A DNA stretch of 64,000 nt from Paenibacillus cymbidii (GCF_004764705.1 NZ_SHLX01000017.1:62001-126000); one strand, 5' to 3'; positions 44,663-53,946 are shown, numbered from the stretch's first letter. Notes: generated by a model from the letters alone, not told the origin. Translations and numbers: made by a program.

Positions 44663-44704
44663 AGGCTGTCGCCGAGGTCGCACTTGCGCCTCGGCGGACA
44701 GCCT
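44663..44704. terminator. hairpin between convergent operons, likely bidirectional terminator
   Basis: AGGCTGTC and GACAGCCT close the stem, GCCGAGG and CCTCGGC extend it, loop of 11 nt. Short T/A runs on both sides (AAGA before, TTTGC after). It separates the DUF2812 gene from the SGNH gene. Confidence 0.65.
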
Positions 44705-44714
44705 TTGCTTGGGT

Positions 44715-45368
44715 TCAGGACAAGAGGGGGCGGAGCTCGCCGATTGCCTTCAGCCATGCTTCCGCCAGCAGCGCATGACCGGCGGCCGTCAAATGGATGC
44801 CGTCCTTCGACCAGAAGGACGCGTCCGCCCGCGCGCAGGCGGCAGCCAGCAGGCCGTCCATCGGCACATAAGCCGCGCGGAACTCGCGGGCAAGCCGGCG
44901 GACGACGCCGATGCGCAGGTTCACGTCCTGCCGCCACAGCTCGTATTGCTCGCGGTTCGGCAGCAGGAACGGTTCGATCAGCACGAGCCGGGCGCCGAGC
45001 CGCTCGGTGGTCTGCTTCAGCAACTCGCGGTACACGGCCTCGAATTCCGCTTCGGTCGGCGACTGGTTCTCGAGCTTCGCCATCGCATTGTCGTTGATGC
45101 CGATCAATATCGAAACTACCGATGGCGCAAGGTCGAGGCAATCTGCCTGCCAGCGGTCGCGCAGCGACTTGACGGTGTTGCCGCCGAGACCGCGGTTCAG
45201 AAACGTTGCGCCGCTCTCCGGATAACGCGCGGAATACAGCGCGCTGGCCATCAGCACGTAGCCGCGCCCGGGATCGGCGTCGTGCTCGCGGCTGCGCCCG
45301 GCATCGGTGATGCTGTCGCCCTGGAACAGGACGACGGAGCCTGCGGAAAAGGGAAATAAGATCGTCAT
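44715..45368 (-). CDS. SGNH/GDSL-type hydrolase (esterase)
   Basis: 217 residues, no signal peptide. The four SGNH blocks are present: FQGDSITDAGR (nucleophile Ser), NRGLGGNTV, IGINDN and DGIHLTAAGH (Asp-x-x-His). Such enzymes remove acetyl or other acyl groups from sugars. The start overlaps the stop of the deacetylase-fold gene (ATGA), so both probably process the same glycan of locus 3. Confidence 0.9.
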   Translation of the reverse strand: MTILFPFSAGSVVLFQGDSITDAGRSREHDADPGRGYVLMASALYSARYPESGATFLNRGLGGNTVKSLRDRWQADCLDLAPSVVSILIGINDNAMAKLENQSPTEAEFEAVYRELLKQTTERLGARLVLIEPFLLPNREQYELWRQDVNLRIGVVRRLAREFRAAYVPMDGLLAAACARADASFWSKDGIHLTAAGHALLAEAWLKAIGELRPLLS

Positions 45369-46735
45369 GCCCGCACCCCTCCGTTGTTCGTCCGGCGCAG
45401 CGTGATCGGGATTCGCCGCGGGCCGCCCGTCAGGTTGAAGCGGAACAGCGCGACTTGATCTTCGACGATTTTCGCTTCGATCGTTTCGGGACCGGCATCT
45501 TCGACGGCGAAGCCGGTCAGATCGTCCCAGTAAGCGAGCCCGAACGGCATCGGCCGCCAATAGCCGATTTCATAGACGATCTCGATCCGGTCCGCCTCTT
45601 TCATGTAATGCGTGACAAACACCGGCGGCACCGGCTCGCTAAACTCCTCCTGCATGCTCCACTTCCCGACATAATTGCGCATCATGCGCGGCTTGTTCTC
45701 CCCGCGCACGAACGCCAGCTGGCACTCCTTGTCGTAGTAGAACAGCGTATCCGGCCAAGGACCGAGTCCGATGCCGCCAAGCGTCATCGTATAGTCGTTG
45801 AGTTCCGGGCGAATCGCCGAATCGCTCGTCAGCATATAGACGGGAGCCGTCTCCGCATTGCGCTCGCGGTAGGCGCGAATCGCCGCCGGCAGCGTCGTGA
45901 CGGTGACCGGGAATTGGCGAATGTACCGAAAGAACAAGTCCTGCATCGCATCGCACGCCTCCACGTGGGAGAACGGGTAAACGGCAAACCGTTCGCTCAC
46001 TTCCATCTCGTGCGCTTCCTGATGCTGCAGGAAAAATACCTGGTCGTTGGCGTCCGTATTGCGCAAGTAGTCGTCGAACAGCCGCTTCCAATACTCGATA
46101 TTATCGCCCGTACATAACCCGGCGCGCAGCACGTCGTTCGGGTCGGTCGAATATACGACCGGGCTGGCGGTGTGGTAACTGGAATGCAAGTCGCGAGCCG
46201 TCCATTCGCAAGCGACGAGACTGCCGCGACCGGGATGCGGCGCTTTGAATCGCTTCCCGTCCACGTACCAGAACCCCCACGGGATGCCCTGGTTCGTCAA
46301 GCCGTCCCACCAGACCTGCTCCCAGCAATAGCCCCACATGCCTTCGAAGCCGGCTTCCTCGAGAATGGCAATCGCGTCGCCGTCGGCGATGCCCGACCCG
46401 GCGATCTTCGTTGTCGCCCAAGGAAACGCTTCCTGCAGCGTGCGCCATTCCGCTTCGAGCAGCGCCAGCATCTTCGTCTTGTCCTTGCCGGCGTCCCGCG
46501 CGAAGTTCGGGCAGCGCATGATGACATCGTCGCCGTATTCGTCATGCCACTTGCGGATGCGGTTTCCGAGCACGGCGATCGAGCCGCTGTTGACGATCCA
46601 GGTGACGGGAATGCCGTGCTTGTGCGCCGTACGGGCGGTCCGGTCGACGCCTTCGTCCGGCGTCCCGCGCCCCCACGACGTATCGTAATGAGAGGCCATG
46701 CTTACGTACGTATAAATCAGGTGTTGCGGCTTCAT
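45365..46735 (-). CDS. protein with polysaccharide-deacetylase-like/GH57-like barrel, unknown substrate
   Basis: 456 residues, cytosolic. The N-terminal half (YTYVSMASHYDTSWGRG, HGIPVTWIVNSGSIAVLG, EEAGFEGMWGYCWEQ) has the strand pattern of the NodB/GH38/GH57 beta/alpha barrel, with HYD and HQEAHE as possible metal or catalytic residues. The C-terminal 120 residues are beta-rich. I cannot assign a known family. ATG 46735 is chosen because AAAGGA lies 10 nt before it. It sits between the regulator and the SGNH esterase. Confidence 0.75.
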   Translation of the reverse strand: MKPQHLIYTYVSMASHYDTSWGRGTPDEGVDRTARTAHKHGIPVTWIVNSGSIAVLGNRIRKWHDEYGDDVIMRCPNFARDAGKDKTKMLALLEAEWRTLQEAFPWATTKIAGSGIADGDAIAILEEAGFEGMWGYCWEQVWWDGLTNQGIPWGFWYVDGKRFKAPHPGRGSLVACEWTARDLHSSYHTASPVVYSTDPNDVLRAGLCTGDNIEYWKRLFDDYLRNTDANDQVFFLQHQEAHEMEVSERFAVYPFSHVEACDAMQDLFFRYIRQFPVTVTTLPAAIRAYRERNAETAPVYMLTSDSAIRPELNDYTMTLGGIGLGPWPDTLFYYDKECQLAFVRGENKPRMMRNYVGKWSMQEEFSEPVPPVFVTHYMKEADRIEIVYEIGYWRPMPFGLAYWDDLTGFAVEDAGPETIEAKIVEDQVALFRFNLTGGPRRIPITLRRTNNGGVRA

Positions 46736-46783
46736 GTCGGCCATTCCTTTCGTCGGCGGCGGCCGCGCAGCCGGCAAGAGCGG

Positions 46784-49006
46784 CTACGGCGCCGCATGCT
46801 TGTTTCGCAGCCGATATTCGTTCGGCGTGATCCCTACGTACTTCTTGAACACCTTGCCGAAATAGCTGTTGCTGGCAAAGCCCGTTTCTTCGGCGATCGC
46901 CGCAATCAGCTTGTCGCTGCCGCGCAGCAGCTCCTGCGCCCGTTCGATCCGGTATTCGTTGATATAGTCGGATAGCGTCTTCGACGTATATTTTTTGATC
47001 AGCCGCCCGAGATAGACGGGGGACATGTTGAGCGCTTCGGCGATGCCGTCGAGGCTGAGGTCCTCCTTCATGTACTGGGCGGCGATCATTTGATTGATGA
47101 TGCGCATCAGTTCGTCGTATTTCGCGTTTTTTTTCGCGCCGAGCTTCTCTTCGATCAGGTCGAACAGGTCCATGAAGCGGTCGCGAATATCGTCCAGCCG
47201 TTCCAGCTCGGCAAGCGGGGCGAACAGATCGTGGAAGCGGATTTCAAAATCGTAGCCGGACGCCTTCTCCAGCGTGTCGACGACCATGTTGATCGCAAAA
47301 AACAGGCGGAATACGGTCAGGTGCAGGCTTTTGTACGAATGGCCTTCCAGCGATCCGAGAATCGCCGCGCACGTCTCGCGCACATCGTCCATGTGGCCAA
47401 GCATCAGCGAATCCGTCAGTTGTTCCTCGCGGTGAATCGGATATTGCAGCTGGCGCTGGTCCAGCTCCAGCGCCTCGCGCAGATCGATGATCGCTTCCCA
47501 GCCCGCAAACAGCCGGTATTGCGATGCCGCCAGCGCCTCCGCATACAGCGTGCGCGCCGCCGCCAGCCCGGCTTCGTCCGACGGCGTCACGACCGCCGTT
47601 ACAGTGAATTTCAAATGCCGCGCGATATTGCGCTGAATGTCGCGCGCGACCGGCTCCAGCGCCAGCTCCGGCGCGCCTTGCACGAGCAGGGCGACATGGT
47701 CGTCGCCGGCGTCGACCGCTTCGCAAGGCGCTTGCGCCGATACGAGCTCGGCGGCGATGTTCATCATTGCGAAGCGCAGCAGTCCGCGGTCCTTGAAGCC
47801 GTACTGCGACGTAAACGGCTTGAACCGGTCGATGCGCAGCAGAAGCAGCCGCAGCGGCGCGCCCGCCTGCAGCGCGATGCCGAACGCGGCCAGCTTGCCG
47901 GGCGTGCCGGCCGGCGGCAGCTCGTGCCCGGAAGCGAGCAGTTGGCGCAAAAATTCCTGCTTGATCGTATACGAGCTCTCCTGGATCGCCCGGTTCTGCT
48001 GCAGCAGCTTCTGCGACATGTCGGCCACCGGGCGGTTGAGAATGCGCGACGAGGCGTAGGACAGCGTCAGTCCCGCAACAAGCAAAATGACGGCAACCAC
48101 AATCGTGCGCCGCTTCATGCCGTCGACCTCGCGAATCGCATCGGCGTAAGGCGTATACCGAACGAACTTCCAGCCGAGCAGGTCGGACGACACATAGGTG
48201 ACGAGCGAATGCACGCCGTCGACGTCGCCGATGAAATGATCCGCATCCTTGCCCGAATGGAGGATGCGCTGGGTGAATTCCTGCCGCGACAAGTCGCTCA
48301 GAATCTGGTCGGGGTACACGCTGCTGACGAGCAGGCCGTTGTTGTCCATAATGATGATGCTGCCGTTGCGCTTCTTGTCCATCGACGTGATCGCTTTTTT
48401 CATCCAGGCGTCGGAAATGTTGAGCACGATCGCGTAGCCGCGTCCCGGCCCGAGGTTCTCGTAATAGACGAACGTGTAGACGCTGTAGTCGACGTTCGCG
48501 TTGTTGGACGTATTCGGGATGACGCGCGTAAACGGCTTCAGGTTATTGGCCGGGTCAAAATGATCCAGCAGCTGCGTAATGCCCTGATCGGCAAACAACG
48601 AGCCTTTGACGAGGCCGGTGTTGTTCGTGTAGAACACGTCCAGCTTCTCGTTGTACAAATAAATCGAATGCAGAAACGGCATCGAGCCGAGCAGCGTAAT
48701 CCGGTCGGTGATCCGCTTCAGTTCGACGGGGTCCGTCTGCTCCATGTAAAAAATGTTCGGGATTTCCTTGTCGAGCAGCACTTGCGAAATCGCCATTTTG
48801 GCGTTTTCCAGCATCGCGTCCGCGGTGGTGCTGATTTGCGATAGCGATTCTTCGGCGTTCTCGTAAGTGCGGCGCTCTTCGATGCCGACGAACTGCACGT
48901 AGAGGAAGTAGGAAATCGACAGAATCAGCACCGATACAAGGGTCGACAAAAAGAACAACAGCCGGGAAAAGTAGCGGTTCCCTTGCAAGCGGCTGCGAAT
49001 GCCCAT
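46784..49006 (-). CDS. membrane-bound AraC-family regulator with extracellular sensor
   Basis: 740 residues. Membrane segments at about 15-40 and 302-322 flank an extracellular dCache-like region (NIFYMEQTDPVELKRITDR and onward). A cytoplasmic linker of about 300 residues follows, then two AraC helix-turn-helix units at the C-terminus (LSLDGIAEALNMSPVYLG; IAEETGFASNSYFGKVF). It joins sensing and DNA binding in one chain, so locus 3 needs no kinase/regulator pair. Placed between binding-protein gene and enzymes. Confidence 0.9.
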   Translation of the reverse strand: MGIRSRLQGNRYFSRLLFFLSTLVSVLILSISYFLYVQFVGIEERRTYENAEESLSQISTTADAMLENAKMAISQVLLDKEIPNIFYMEQTDPVELKRITDRITLLGSMPFLHSIYLYNEKLDVFYTNNTGLVKGSLFADQGITQLLDHFDPANNLKPFTRVIPNTSNNANVDYSVYTFVYYENLGPGRGYAIVLNISDAWMKKAITSMDKKRNGSIIIMDNNGLLVSSVYPDQILSDLSRQEFTQRILHSGKDADHFIGDVDGVHSLVTYVSSDLLGWKFVRYTPYADAIREVDGMKRRTIVVAVILLVAGLTLSYASSRILNRPVADMSQKLLQQNRAIQESSYTIKQEFLRQLLASGHELPPAGTPGKLAAFGIALQAGAPLRLLLLRIDRFKPFTSQYGFKDRGLLRFAMMNIAAELVSAQAPCEAVDAGDDHVALLVQGAPELALEPVARDIQRNIARHLKFTVTAVVTPSDEAGLAAARTLYAEALAASQYRLFAGWEAIIDLREALELDQRQLQYPIHREEQLTDSLMLGHMDDVRETCAAILGSLEGHSYKSLHLTVFRLFFAINMVVDTLEKASGYDFEIRFHDLFAPLAELERLDDIRDRFMDLFDLIEEKLGAKKNAKYDELMRIINQMIAAQYMKEDLSLDGIAEALNMSPVYLGRLIKKYTSKTLSDYINEYRIERAQELLRGSDKLIAAIAEETGFASNSYFGKVFKKYVGITPNEYRLRNKHAAP

Positions 49007-49086
49007 CGATGCGTTCCTCCCTCATGGCGAAAGGCAAGAAGCCTGACGGCGGGCAAACCGCCAACCGTCAGGCTCCTGCGGCAAGG

Positions 49087-50640
49087 TTACTTTTTCTTCG
49101 CGGCGAGCCATTCCTTGTATTGCTTATTCATTTCTTGCATGACTTTATCGATTCCTGCCGCCTTCAGCTTCTCTTTGAATTTCGGCACGTATTCGTCCGG
49201 ATTGACCGAGCCGGTTTCCAGGATCGGACGGAATTCCGTTTCCACGTTTTTGATCGCGGCCACTTCCGTTTTCAGCTCGGAGCTGTCGAAGTTGAAGCCG
49301 AGATTGACGACGATTTCCGATTCGGCGTTGAACTTCTTGAATTGGTCCCAAATATCGTCCGGTTCGCCCGGCATCAGGTACGTCAAATATTGGTTGCCGT
49401 ACATCCACGTCGTGTTCGGGTTGTAGCCGGACTTTTTGCCGCCTTCGGTGGCCGGGGCGTAATCGATCCGCTTGTCGCCGGTTTTGACGTAATGCTTGCC
49501 TTCAATGCCGCGTCCGACCAGGTTGATCAGCTTCTCGTCGGTATACATCATGTTGTAGAACATCAGCACGCGGTCCGGGTTTTTCGAGTTGGTCGGAATG
49601 CCCATCATCGAGCCGACCAGGTCGTTTGTCGTCGTAATCGGCTTGCCGAAGTGCTGGAAAATGAACGGCTTGCCGAACAAGTTCGACACTTGCACGTCGA
49701 CGTACGGCTTGAGCTGGCCGAACGTGAACAGCACGCTGGACTTGTCGTCGTTCGTCGCCTTCAGTACCGGCGCGTCTTTGCGGATGTAGCCGGCCTGGTA
49801 GTATTTGTTCAGCGTCTTCAGCGTGCTCATGTACGCCGGTTCGTCCAGCTCCAGCGTGTAAGCGGTTCCTTCCTGATTCAGGACGATCGACTGCACCGGC
49901 GATACGTTCCACAAGTAGCGGGCATTGACATTCGGGATGCGCGAGGCGCCAACCGCGAACAACGGCGTGATGCCCGGCTCGTTGTCCTTGATCGTTTTCA
50001 GGTACGGCTCCATATCCTCGAGGCTGTTGATCTTCGTAATGTCGATTTTGTATTTGTCGACCAGCGTTTTGTTCGCGGTGAAGCCGAGCCACGAGCCTTT
50101 TTCCTTGTAGGCGGCGAGCGTGTAAGTGCGGCCCTTGATCGCGCTTGCCTCCAGGAAGCCGTCGGCCAGCAGCTTCTTCGCGTCCGGCGCCAGCTTGTCG
50201 AGCTTGTCGGTCAAATCGACGAGACCGCCTTTGGCGACCAGATTGCTGTAGTTCATATTGCCGTTAGAGGTGAACATCAGATCGACTTTTTCGCCCGTGG
50301 CGAGGAGTGCCGTCATTTTCGTATCGTATTCGGACGAGGTAATCAGGTGCATTTTTAACGTGGCGTTGATTTTCGGCTGGATAATCTTGTTGACTTCGGC
50401 TTCGACCAGCTCGGTGTCCGCCTGCGGCCCCGTGGCCAGCAAATACCAGTCGATGACGTAAGGCGTCAGCTCCTGTTTCGGCGCGACGCTTGCCGCCGCG
50501 CTCGTTCCCGGACTTGCGGCCGGCGAGCCGGTCGCCCCCGAGCCTTTGCCGCCGCCGCTTCCGCCGCAGCCTGCCGCCGCCACGGACAGCGACAGCGCGA
50601 CCGCCGCGAGCGAGAGTTTGAATCGTGCAGTAGTTGCCAT
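49087..50640 (-). CDS. extracellular solute-binding lipoprotein (LplA-type), locus 3
   Basis: 517 residues, signal MATTARFKLSLAAVALSLSV ending in lipobox AAAGC with Cys25, then a Gly/Ser/Ala-rich spacer. The mature part fits large family-1 sugar-binding proteins (LDEPAYMSTLKTLNKYYQAGYI, MMGIPTNSKNPDRVLMFYN). GGGAGG lies before the ATG. It follows the permease pair by 53 bp. Confidence 0.92.
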   Translation of the reverse strand: MATTARFKLSLAAVALSLSVAAAGCGGSGGGKGSGATGSPAASPGTSAAASVAPKQELTPYVIDWYLLATGPQADTELVEAEVNKIIQPKINATLKMHLITSSEYDTKMTALLATGEKVDLMFTSNGNMNYSNLVAKGGLVDLTDKLDKLAPDAKKLLADGFLEASAIKGRTYTLAAYKEKGSWLGFTANKTLVDKYKIDITKINSLEDMEPYLKTIKDNEPGITPLFAVGASRIPNVNARYLWNVSPVQSIVLNQEGTAYTLELDEPAYMSTLKTLNKYYQAGYIRKDAPVLKATNDDKSSVLFTFGQLKPYVDVQVSNLFGKPFIFQHFGKPITTTNDLVGSMMGIPTNSKNPDRVLMFYNMMYTDEKLINLVGRGIEGKHYVKTGDKRIDYAPATEGGKKSGYNPNTTWMYGNQYLTYLMPGEPDDIWDQFKKFNAESEIVVNLGFNFDSSELKTEVAAIKNVETEFRPILETGSVNPDEYVPKFKEKLKAAGIDKVMQEMNKQYKEWLAAKKK

Positions 50641-50693
50641 TGTTCATAACCTCCCAATGAATAATAACATGTATGCTAACCAGTTGCCTGGAT

Positions 50694-51596
50694 TTAGCCT
50701 TTGACGGCGCCGATCGTCAAGCCTTTGATGAAATATTTCTGGAAAAAAGGGTAAGCGAGCACGATCGGGCCGATGCCGACGACGGCCAGCGCCATGCGCA
50801 GCGTCAAGGTCGGCGGCCGGATTTGGGCGATCGTGCCGTAATTTTCGCCGCTCAGGTTGGACAAGTAATCCGCCAGGCTCTGCGCCTTGTACAGCAAATA
50901 CTGCATGTTCAGCAGCTTGTCGTTCGTCATCAGCATGAGCGGCAGCCACCAGTCGTTCCAGTAGACGATGGCGCTGAACAGCCCGATGGTGGCGAGGCCC
51001 GGCAAGGACAGCCGCACCACGATCGAGAAGAAGACGCGGAACTCGCCGGCGCCGTCGATTTTGGCGGATTCGATGACGGCGTCCGGGATCGTGGTCGAAA
51101 AATACGTGCGCATGATCATCACGTACCAGCCGTTGAACAGGTGGGGCACGATGAGCGCCCAGATATTGTTTTTCAGGTGCAGCACCTGGGTCGTGACCAT
51201 GTACCAGGAGACGAGGCCGCCCTGGAACAGCAGCGTAAACACGACGAGAAACAGGAACAGCCGGCGGAACGCGAATTCCTGGCGCGACAGCGGGTAGGCG
51301 AACAGGCCGATGACGAGCAGACTCAGCAGCGTGCCGACGACCGTCGTGAACACGGTGACGCCGTAAGCGCTCAGGATGGTGCGGTTTTCCTGCCACAGGT
51401 AGCGGTATGCCTCGAGGCTCAGCTTGTTCGGGATGAACCGGTAGCCGTCGGCGACGACGCTCGACTCGCTGGTGACGGATACGGCGACGACCAGCAGCAG
51501 CGGGACGACGCACGACAGGCTCATAAGCATAAACAGCGCGTGAAGCGTCGTGTTGGCGGCGGGCGAGATGGCGTTGATGGCTCGGCCGGGTTTCAT
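50694..51596 (-). CDS. ABC transporter permease, YtcP-type, locus 3
   Basis: 300 residues, six membrane segments, EAA loop VIESAKIDGAGEFRVFFSIV, C-terminus QKYFIKGLTIGAVKG. AAAGGAGGAG precedes the ATG. Confidence 0.92.
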   Translation of the reverse strand: MKPGRAINAISPAANTTLHALFMLMSLSCVVPLLLVVAVSVTSESSVVADGYRFIPNKLSLEAYRYLWQENRTILSAYGVTVFTTVVGTLLSLLVIGLFAYPLSRQEFAFRRLFLFLVVFTLLFQGGLVSWYMVTTQVLHLKNNIWALIVPHLFNGWYVMIMRTYFSTTIPDAVIESAKIDGAGEFRVFFSIVVRLSLPGLATIGLFSAIVYWNDWWLPLMLMTNDKLLNMQYLLYKAQSLADYLSNLSGENYGTIAQIRPPTLTLRMALAVVGIGPIVLAYPFFQKYFIKGLTIGAVKG

Positions 51597-51641
51597 CGGG
51601 CTCCTCCTTTGCGGGTGCGATAGGTTCGATTGTGCGGCTGG

Positions 51642-52574
51642 CTAAAAAATCGCCTTCTCCTTGTCGATGCGGCGGACGATTCCGTTCGAGAGCAGCACGA
51701 GCACGAAGCCGACAAACGCCTGGAACGTGCTGGCTGCGGAAGACAAGCTGATATCGCCGCTGTTGATCAAGGCGCGGTACACGTACGTGTCGATGACGTT
51801 GGTGGCGTCGAACAGCGCGCCGGAGTTGAGCGGCACCTGGTAGAACAGGCCGAAGTCGGCGAAAAACATCCGCCCGATCGCCAGCAGCACGAGCAGAACG
51901 ATCACCGGCGAAATCGACGGTATCGTAATATGGCGCACCTGCTGCCATTTCGAGGCGCCGTCGAGCGCCGCCGCTTCGTAATAATCGTTGTCGATGCCGG
52001 TGATTGCGGCCAAATAGACGATGCAGTTGTAGCCGGCGTATTTCCAAATGTTCGCGAACACGAGAATGAACGGCCACAGCTCCATTTCGCTGTACCAGGC
52101 GACCGGTTCGATCCCGAACAGCGGCAGCACGGACGTGTTAAGAATGCCTTTGTCCACGCTCAGGAAGCCGTAGAACAAATAGCTGACCGCAATCCACGAC
52201 AGAAAGTACGGCAGCAGCATCGTCGTTTGGTACCACTTGGCCAGGCGCCGGCTGCGCAGCTCGTTCAGGGCGATCGCCATCATGACGGCGACAAACGTGC
52301 CAAGGGCGATGAACACCAAGTTGTACAGCAGCGTGTTGCGGGTGATGATGAACGCGTCCGGGGTTTTAATGAAAAACTCGAAGTTTTTCAACCCGACCCA
52401 TGGGCTGTTGGCGAAGTTCTTGAAGAAACTGCCGCCGGAATAGCCAAAGTTCTTGAACGCGATCAGGATGCCGCCGATCGGCAAATAATGAAAGGCGATC
52501 AGCAGCGCAAAACCCGGCAAAGTCATAAGCAGCAATGGACCGTTGCGGGCGAGCCGTCTCCCCCATCTTTCCAC
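51642..52574 (-). CDS. ABC transporter permease, LplB-type, locus 3
   Basis: 310 residues from GTG 52574, behind GGAGGAGGTGA; the frame is open further upstream to 52823 but that extension is low-quality and would remove the SD. Six membrane segments, EAA loop YEAAALDGASKWQQVRHITIPS. First gene of locus 3. Confidence 0.9.
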   Translation of the reverse strand: MERWGRRLARNGPLLLMTLPGFALLIAFHYLPIGGILIAFKNFGYSGGSFFKNFANSPWVGLKNFEFFIKTPDAFIITRNTLLYNLVFIALGTFVAVMMAIALNELRSRRLAKWYQTTMLLPYFLSWIAVSYLFYGFLSVDKGILNTSVLPLFGIEPVAWYSEMELWPFILVFANIWKYAGYNCIVYLAAITGIDNDYYEAAALDGASKWQQVRHITIPSISPVIVLLVLLAIGRMFFADFGLFYQVPLNSGALFDATNVIDTYVYRALINSGDISLSSAASTFQAFVGFVLVLLSNGIVRRIDKEKAIF

Positions 52575-52681
52575 ACCGTCACCTCCTCCGTTTAGTGGGC
52601 GTCTCGTCGTAGTCGCCGGATTGATCCCAGCGTAGCACCGGGCCGGCGGGGGCGAAATCGGAAATTCGGTCACAAAACCGC

Positions 52682-52739
52682 ACTTTGCCGCAGGATCGGG
52701 ATGGTAAAATCGAACCTTTTTGCCACTTTGCATACTTTG
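52682..52739 (-). promoter_or_regulatory. CAAAGT repeats upstream of locus 3, possible AraC-type binding sites
   Basis: On the minus strand CAAAGT occurs at 52734-52739, 52725-52730 and 52682-52687, twice within GCAAAGTG. They lie about 110-165 bp before the first permease gene of locus 3. Direct repeats of this kind are usual for AraC-type activators; no strong -35/-10 pair was found nearby. Confidence 0.3.
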
Positions 52740-52816
52740 GCTCGGGGAAAGGGGCGGGGCTGGCCAGGGGAAAGGCGAAATAGGCCGTGTTTGCCCCCAA
52801 CCGGGCAACCGGTCGG

Positions 52817-52871
52817 TTGACAATGCGGCGGCAAGGCGCTATGATCTATTTTAAATATAATCTAATTAGAT
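52817..52871 (+). promoter_or_regulatory. promoter and palindromic operator of the ArsR-DUF2087 gene
   Basis: TTGACA (52817-52822) and TATGAT (52840-52845) with a 17-bp spacer. ATCTAATTAGAT (52860-52871) is a perfect 12-bp palindrome about 15 bp past the -10, in a strongly AT-rich patch; a fitting ArsR-family operator for autorepression. Confidence 0.65.
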
Positions 52872-52902
52872 AACTATTAAATTAGTGAGGTGCGAACCGA
52901 CC

Positions 52903-53502
52903 GTGCAACTGGAAAAAGTAGTCCAGTACCACAAGGCGCTGGCCGATCCGACGCGAATCCGGCTGCTTATTTTGCTCGCCGAAGGCGAAAGCAACGGCCA
53001 GGACTTGGCCGAGAAGCTGGGGGTGACGCCCGCGACCGTAACCCATCACGCCGCCAAGCTGAGGGAAGTCGGGCTGATTCGTGAGCGGCGGGAGAAGAAT
53101 ACGATCTTTTTTGCGCTGCACCATGCGTTCATTCGCGATTATGCCGGCGCGACGGAAGAACTCATTTACCGGAAACAGAAGGGAGGGACGGACATGTTGG
53201 CGGAGGAGCAGGAGCGGGTCAGGCAGGCGGTGCTGAAAAACTTCTTTACGGCGGGCGGCGCGTTGAAGCATTTACCGGCGCAGCTCAAGAAGAAGCTGAT
53301 CGTAATGGAGCATCTGGCGTCGCAGCTGGAAGTCGGCAGGAAATACGACGAAAAAGAAATCAACGCGTTCGTCAAAAGGTTTCACGACGACTTTGCCACG
53401 ATTCGCCGGGAATTCATCATGCATCAGTTTCTGTATCGCGAGAAGGAGATCTACGAATTGAACCCGCGGGAAATGTGGGCGCGGTGGGAGAAGCTGTCGT
53501 GA
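52903..53502 (+). CDS. ArsR-family regulator with C-terminal DUF2087 domain
   Basis: 199 residues from GTG 52903 (GTGAGGTG 10 nt upstream; GTG 52885 overlaps that box). N-terminal winged helix: KALADPTRIRLLILLAEGES, TPATVTHHAAKLREVGLI. C-terminal DUF2087 domain: AVLKNFFTAGGALKHLPAQ, RKYDEKEINAFVKRFHDDFA, REFIMHQFLYRE. No metal-binding Cys. It has no partner gene, so it may control only itself and distant targets. Confidence 0.9.
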   Translation: MQLEKVVQYHKALADPTRIRLLILLAEGESNGQDLAEKLGVTPATVTHHAAKLREVGLIRERREKNTIFFALHHAFIRDYAGATEELIYRKQKGGTDMLAEEQERVRQAVLKNFFTAGGALKHLPAQLKKKLIVMEHLASQLEVGRKYDEKEINAFVKRFHDDFATIRREFIMHQFLYREKEIYELNPREMWARWEKLS

Positions 53503-53593
53503 GGCGCGGCGGCGGTTAGTCGTAATCATGCCAGAGGCTGGAGCAGCTGGAATAATGGGAGCAACCTTCTGCTCCGCTATAGGAGGGAAGCCA

Positions 53594-53792
53594 GAATAGC
53601 CAATGAAAAATGGCTTATTTATCCGATTGCGCCTGCCTCGTCGGAAATAGCCAGTGAAAACATGGCTTATTTGCTCCACCAGGCCCCCAATTCAGGTATT
53701 TTAACCGAAATAACCAGTGATTTCACTGGTTATTTTGAAGACACTGCCCGTTTTTGGCGAAATAGGCAATAAAACATGGCTTATTTTGCAAG
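53594..53792 (+). repeat. four-hairpin intergenic element, copy 4
   Basis: Four hairpins in the same order as copy 3: GAATAGCCAATG...TGGCTTATT; GAAATAGCCAGTG...CATGGCTTATTTGC; AAATAACCAGTGA-TT-TCACTGGTTATTT (perfect stem); GAAATAGGCAA...TGGCTTATTTTGC. It lies between the ArsR-DUF2087 stop and the promoter of the ABC exporter. Confidence 0.85.
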
Positions 53793-53946
53793 ATGCTTCA
53801 TCGGAGCGCGGCAGTGAAGCAAATGGGATAGTCGGCGGAGGGGAGAATGCCGCGCTTTGTGCAGCTTGTCTGCTTGATGATTGTTAAAGGGGCGATAGGG
53901 CGCATTGCACACCAGCACAAGGCAAGTGTTGCGTACGCAAAAGCAT

